Positions 22,336-25,614 of a stretch of 25,614 nt of DNA are shown here, one piece after another (within the stretch, counting starts at the first letter, position 1; every line of letters starts with the position of its first letter). The notes beneath the pieces were generated by a model. The model was not told the DNA's origin, made no database searches, and was given only the letters and a program-made list of their open reading frames with translations. The translations under genes and the position numbers were made by a program. This DNA is from a virus: positions 1 through 25,614 of IMG/VR virus record IMGVR_UViG_3300014493_000025; one strand, given 5' to 3'.

Positions 22336-25300
22336 ATGAAATCCCCATTGTTCAAAAAACAAGCTCTGGATGCTCTGCTGGAAGTTATCAATGACCCAGA
22401 GTACGCCACGCATCAACATCATAGCGACCCGGATTTTACCACTCAGACGGGCAAAGATTACGCCGGACGCGGTTCCACAGAAGTAGAAAATGGAGTGAGT
22501 GTAACGATTCCACCAGAGGCAATCACCGCAGCAATTGAACCCGACCAAATCGATACCGATCCCGATGTAGAATTTCATCGCCAATATGATTTCATGCAAA
22601 TGTTGAAAAAAACCTTCCGAGGCTGGACGGGTGGAAATCCTTTTTATCATTTTCAAATGCCAATGAATTCTGTTCGTTTATATTCTGATGGTTGGAAAAT
22701 TCAGCGATTCGATAAAGATACTGGGGTTGAAGGCAAGACCTTAGAAGAATTGAAAGCATATTTGTCAAAAGCAGATTGGGTTCGAAATCTTAAACCCGCG
22801 GCTCCTCCTTATCTAGAAAGAACTATTGAGGGGCAAATACCCAATAAAAAATTGACAGCTGCTACCGTGAGTTTTATAGGACCCCACAGCGATATTGCTC
22901 CTACGAAGACACACAACAAAAATTACATCTGGGTATACCACCCTAGCTACGGGTTTTATTTCGCTGAGGGTATGACAGCTGATCACATAAAATTGTTTAA
23001 AGGGGTTCACGCGTCCACAAGTTTTCCAGGGGCTAAAATTCCCAATAATTTATACGATGATTGTAATCGAGGGTATGCTTGGGTAAAGAAATCCACGAAA
23101 TACATATCTTTAGACACTTCTACCGCTATTGAACCAGAATGGGATTTTATCCCGCAAGCTGTAGTGAAGGGATTTAAGAAATATTTTCCTGGTTATACTT
23201 TTGATGAGGATTTTTCAAAGCTAACTTCAAAGAAAGCGGCAACCACCGTTCGTTTTATCGGTCCGCATTCTGATGTACCTATCGCTGAAAGCAGGGCTAG
23301 ATATTACTGCTGGTTATACCACCCAGATTACGGATTTTACTATGGAGAGGGTACTGAAAGTGATCATTGGAGATTTATAAAGGGGGAATATGAGGGGGCG
23401 ATGATCCCCAGAATATCATATGATAAGTCAATTCGTGGGTACGCTGAAGTCAATAGAATTAAAAAAACCGTAAAGTTGGAGATTAGTATTGCTTCGTCTC
23501 AGTGGGAAAATACAGTCCCACCTATCGCCGTTAAAGTATTTAAAAAAAATCTTCCTGGGTTTGAAGTTAGCGTAAAAAAATCCTTACTAGGTAGCATGGA
23601 TTCTCCAATAAATGAAGAAGTGCAGGAACATACCTTTTTTAAGGAAAGCGATCCTTTAAAGCCCCAAGGGTATAATTTTTTTAAGGAAAGTGACCCTGAG
23701 TTTGAAATGACGGCCGCTGGAGTTCACCGAACAGAAGAAGACCTTAACCAGGTATTAGAAAAATTTGGGTACACTTATAGTGGTAAATATGAAAATGGTT
23801 TGCACCGCTGGAGCCGAGGAAAAAATGAATATATTATATTTAGCCCACCAAAAAATTCTATTACTCATTTTTTAAACTCTGAGGCTGACTTAGTGTGTAG
23901 CGCCAATGATTTGGAAGATAAGATAGCTCTTTATCATAATTTTGAACGACCTACTCCTCAATCAATTCCTATAACAGCGTCTAAATCCTGTGTTGCGTGT
24001 GAATGTGGTGGTTGTATTGAGCATGAAGATATACCGCAGTGTAATGGTTGTGATCGAGCCAAAAAAGATTGTATATGTGAGGACTGTACCTGCCCAGAAA
24101 ACCCACGAGCTGTTACAGCTGATGGAAGTATAGCTTCCAAATCCGCGGCCAAAAGTAAGCAAGAAAGATACATGTTAGATACTTTCTATCCGGGGCGTAG
24201 AGTTAAATACTGCGGAAGTGCGAAATGTTATGATGAGTTGATAAGGGGCTTGCCGCTTATAGGTATAGTGGTGGAAAATGGCTACTTTGATAGAAAGCTC
24301 AGGGAATGGCGTGTCCCAGTGACATGGAACGGATACGAAGAGTCCCAGCGTAAGCTTCGTCGCATCGCCCCATTTATGAGTAATTTAATACCTTTGAACG
24401 ACCAAGGAGAATTATTCTCGGATGATAAAACAGCCGCTATGGGTAAAGCTGAGAAACATTTTTTAAGTTTTAAACCTGGGGATAGGGTTGTATTTTATAA
24501 ACCCTATATGGGTAAGCATGAGGGAACAGTAGTAGATAACGGCGACCATTGGTATTATAATTCAAAATTTAAAAATGGAGTTGTTCCAGTTCTTTGGGAT
24601 TATCAAACTGATAAAGGGATTGTAGCTGTACCAACTTCTGATAAGTTAATTCATTTGAATGACCAAGGAGAATTATGTGCTTCAGAAAAAACATCAGCGA
24701 TAGGCAAGGATGAAAAATATATCAGAGATAACTTCAAAGTAGGGGGTAGAGTTCGATATCACAAATCAAAATCAGAGGGTACAATTGAATCCATAGGACC
24801 ATACAACCCAAGAAACAGATCAGCTGTAATTGGAATTAGATGGGATGGTGGTAATAGGATATCCTATGTCCGGGCCGCGGATTTGATTCCTCTGAATGCC
24901 CAAGGAGAATTATTTTCCCAAGAGAAAACGGCGTCCAGTCCACTAGAAGCCGAAGCCTTTATTGAATGGGGCGGGGTATACGATCATCGACATTTGGAGT
25001 TGGACGAGTATAAAGGTACTTGGGAATGGACAGATTATGACGCTTCTGATGCTTTAAATGTCGGTAGGCAGGTAGGTGAATGCAAATCTTTAGAAGAAGC
25101 CAAAGAAAAGCTGGAACGAGTGGTTTTCAATATTGGAGAACCTCGTACATACATCCATTATAGCGATGATGAGCATATCAAGAAACAGGATTATTTGGCA
25201 CCAGAAGAAAAAGGATTTCTCCGTGATACGGGAGTAGGTACTGATATTAAGCCCGATTTCTCTAAAGATTATTCTCCTTATACTCGGGATAAAGATTTCC

Positions 25301-25614
25301 TGAATTCAATGGGCATCAAAGCCAGAAAGAAAGCTCAAGAAATTTTATCCCCGCAGAGTATGAAAAACTCCCCCATTCATCAATATATGCGTTCTTTAGG
25401 TCAATGGTATCATGTTTCCGGTAGTTTATATAGAAATGTTAAACACCCAGAAATGGTGCTTTCTGTATTTGATGACGGTTGGACAATTAGACAGTGGGGA
25501 GAAAATATAGATAGCGGGGAAGACATCAATACATTGAAAACTTATTTGGCAAGCCACGACTTGGATACAGATACTTCAATGAAACCATCACCCAATCGCC
25601 ATGTTGATGTTTCA
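22336..25614 (+). CDS. giant modular phage protein, 3' end outside the window (>1093 aa)
   Basis: One frame stays open from ATG 22336 to the last base (1093 codons). The ribosome site is poor: AGG touches the ATG. Modules in order: residues 83-148 contain VRLYSDGWKIQRF, echoed at 1012-1076 by LSVFDDGWTIRQW. Tandem domains lie at 177-291 and 304-411, each starting TV(S/R)FIGPHSD and containing 'YHPxYGFYxxEG'. A duplicated FFKESDP follows (434-454), then a ten-Cys cluster at 552-586, then three SH3/KOW-like repeats (about 609-866), each closing with LNxQGEL(F/C). Motifs at module edges read KLTAAT, KKAATT, MTAAGV, ITASKS, VTADGS, KTAAMG, KTSAIG and KTASSP. It is probably a virion or injected polyprotein. 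This is inferred; no family was recognised for the whole. Confidence 0.8.
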   Translation, partial: MKSPLFKKQALDALLEVINDPEYATHQHHSDPDFTTQTGKDYAGRGSTEVENGVSVTIPPEAITAAIEPDQIDTDPDVEFHRQYDFMQMLKKTFRGWTGGNPFYHFQMPMNSVRLYSDGWKIQRFDKDTGVEGKTLEELKAYLSKADWVRNLKPAAPPYLERTIEGQIPNKKLTAATVSFIGPHSDIAPTKTHNKNYIWVYHPSYGFYFAEGMTADHIKLFKGVHASTSFPGAKIPNNLYDDCNRGYAWVKKSTKYISLDTSTAIEPEWDFIPQAVVKGFKKYFPGYTFDEDFSKLTSKKAATTVRFIGPHSDVPIAESRARYYCWLYHPDYGFYYGEGTESDHWRFIKGEYEGAMIPRISYDKSIRGYAEVNRIKKTVKLEISIASSQWENTVPPIAVKVFKKNLPGFEVSVKKSLLGSMDSPINEEVQEHTFFKESDPLKPQGYNFFKESDPEFEMTAAGVHRTEEDLNQVLEKFGYTYSGKYENGLHRWSRGKNEYIIFSPPKNSITHFLNSEADLVCSANDLEDKIALYHNFERPTPQSIPITASKSCVACECGGCIEHEDIPQCNGCDRAKKDCICEDCTCPENPRAVTADGSIASKSAAKSKQERYMLDTFYPGRRVKYCGSAKCYDELIRGLPLIGIVVENGYFDRKLREWRVPVTWNGYEESQRKLRRIAPFMSNLIPLNDQGELFSDDKTAAMGKAEKHFLSFKPGDRVVFYKPYMGKHEGTVVDNGDHWYYNSKFKNGVVPVLWDYQTDKGIVAVPTSDKLIHLNDQGELCASEKTSAIGKDEKYIRDNFKVGGRVRYHKSKSEGTIESIGPYNPRNRSAVIGIRWDGGNRISYVRAADLIPLNAQGELFSQEKTASSPLEAEAFIEWGGVYDHRHLELDEYKGTWEWTDYDASDALNVGRQVGECKSLEEAKEKLERVVFNIGEPRTYIHYSDDEHIKKQDYLAPEEKGFLRDTGVGTDIKPDFSKDYSPYTRDKDFLNSMGIKARKKAQEILSPQSMKNSPIHQYMRSLGQWYHVSGSLYRNVKHPEMVLSVFDDGWTIRQWGENIDSGEDINTLKTYLASHDLDTDTSMKPSPNRHVDVS
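22864..23568 (+). repeat. two tandem 'IGPHSD' domains
   Basis: Copy 1 spans 22864-23208 and copy 2 23245-23568. Both contain FIGPHSD, an aromatic YHPxYGFYxxEGxxxDH segment, a RGYAxV segment and a closing VFKKxxPGxxxx helix. They are clearly homologous at protein level and diverged at DNA level. Confidence 0.8.
23635..23697 (+). repeat. short internal duplication encoding FFKESDP
   Basis: Two near-identical 21-base segments (23635-23655 and 23677-23697) encode FFKESDP, separated by a seven-residue spacer (LKPQGYN). They differ at two synonymous positions, so the duplication is fairly recent or conserved. Confidence 0.8.
23989..24093 (+). other. ten-cysteine cluster within the giant protein
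   Basis: Residues 552-586 hold ten Cys: CVACECGGC, then QCNGC, then DCICEDCTC. The CxxC/CxC spacing suits binding of several zinc ions or a compact disulfide/metal knot. It stands between ITAS and VTAD boundary motifs, as a separate module. Confidence 0.7.
24160..24933 (+). repeat. three SH3/KOW-like repeats with a shared LNxQGEL linker
   Basis: Each unit has F-x-x-G-x-R-V-x-(Y/F), a (E/I)GTIxxxG-like strand, a W(N/D) strand and the ending L(I/H)xLN(D/A)QGEL(F/C). The endings lie near 24390-24435, 24645-24690 and 24885-24930. The linker is also conserved in DNA (CAAGGAGAATTAT in all three), suggesting unit duplication. Confidence 0.75.

Noticed and set aside
22288-22656. 122-residue minus-strand frame at the beginning of the giant gene
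   Set aside because: Cys/Trp/Phe-rich antisense, no ribosome site, and it overlaps the promoter-like region of the DUF932 gene.
23958-24173. Two overlapping minus-strand frames near the Cys cluster
   Set aside because: They are antisense of the continuous plus-strand frame, which carries clear repeated domains.
1-25614. CRISPR array, integrase or attachment site
   Set aside because: No regularly spaced repeats, recombinase motifs or tRNA-derived repeats were seen in the window.

Overview
The window looks like a segment of a large contractile-tailed (myovirus-type) bacteriophage genome, probably a jumbo phage. The clearest evidence is a tail-sheath protein (11329-14976), a tail-tube protein (17709-18377), a run of beta-rich virion proteins leading up to the sheath, two free-standing homing endonucleases next to the tail genes, and many small zinc-ribbon phage proteins. 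No rRNA, tRNA, CRISPR array, integrase or insertion sequence was seen. The host cannot be named from the sequence. Most of the DNA is AT-rich by eye, but about 2410-3885 (+ strand), 6830-7180 (- strand) and 19890-22190 (- strand) look richer in GC and may be acquired cassettes.

Layout. 2-2417: small accessory genes on the + strand, including an Ala-rich protein cut by the window edge, a probably frameshifted gene (666-1152), an overlooked 56-residue gene (1149-1319) and a DUF1599/MazG-like protein. 2440-3884: a tightly packed cassette encoding a Lar-type zinc ribbon fused to a MazG-like domain, a HExxH zincin and small Cys-pair proteins, with a recurring leader sequence and a perfect 28-bp tandem duplication. 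3967-4261: two small proteins, one a 21-residue membrane peptide. 4311-18377: virion morphogenesis. It holds connector/neck-like proteins, a 639-residue beta-rich protein, an FmdB-like zinc ribbon with an apparent ATC start, an HNH homing endonuclease, a 1215-residue sheath, a 148-residue protein, a 629-residue disordered modular protein and the tube. This run is interrupted by a two-gene minus-strand island (6830-7407).

18446-19894 is a second homing endonuclease (DUF723 repeats plus a Vsr/PD-(D/E)XK-like core) that begins directly after the tube gene's terminator. 19891-22188 is a minus-strand accessory block (a 281-residue Cys-containing protein, a 45-residue protein and a DUF932 protein) with two promoter-like sites. 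From 22336 to the end of the window one + strand frame stays open for 1093 codons. It encodes a giant modular protein with two tandem 'IGPHSD' domains, a ten-Cys cluster and three SH3/KOW-like repeats, separated by short Lys/Thr-Ala-Ala type motifs.

The strongest candidate for something undescribed is this modular protein, together with the 629-residue protein at 15535. Both carry recurrent xTAA/xLAA boundary motifs that could be linkers or processing sites. Secondary points are the triplicated insert domains of the oversized sheath, the Lar-MazG fusion through what looks like an old gene leader, a +1 frameshift in a T6 run, and non-canonical start sites.
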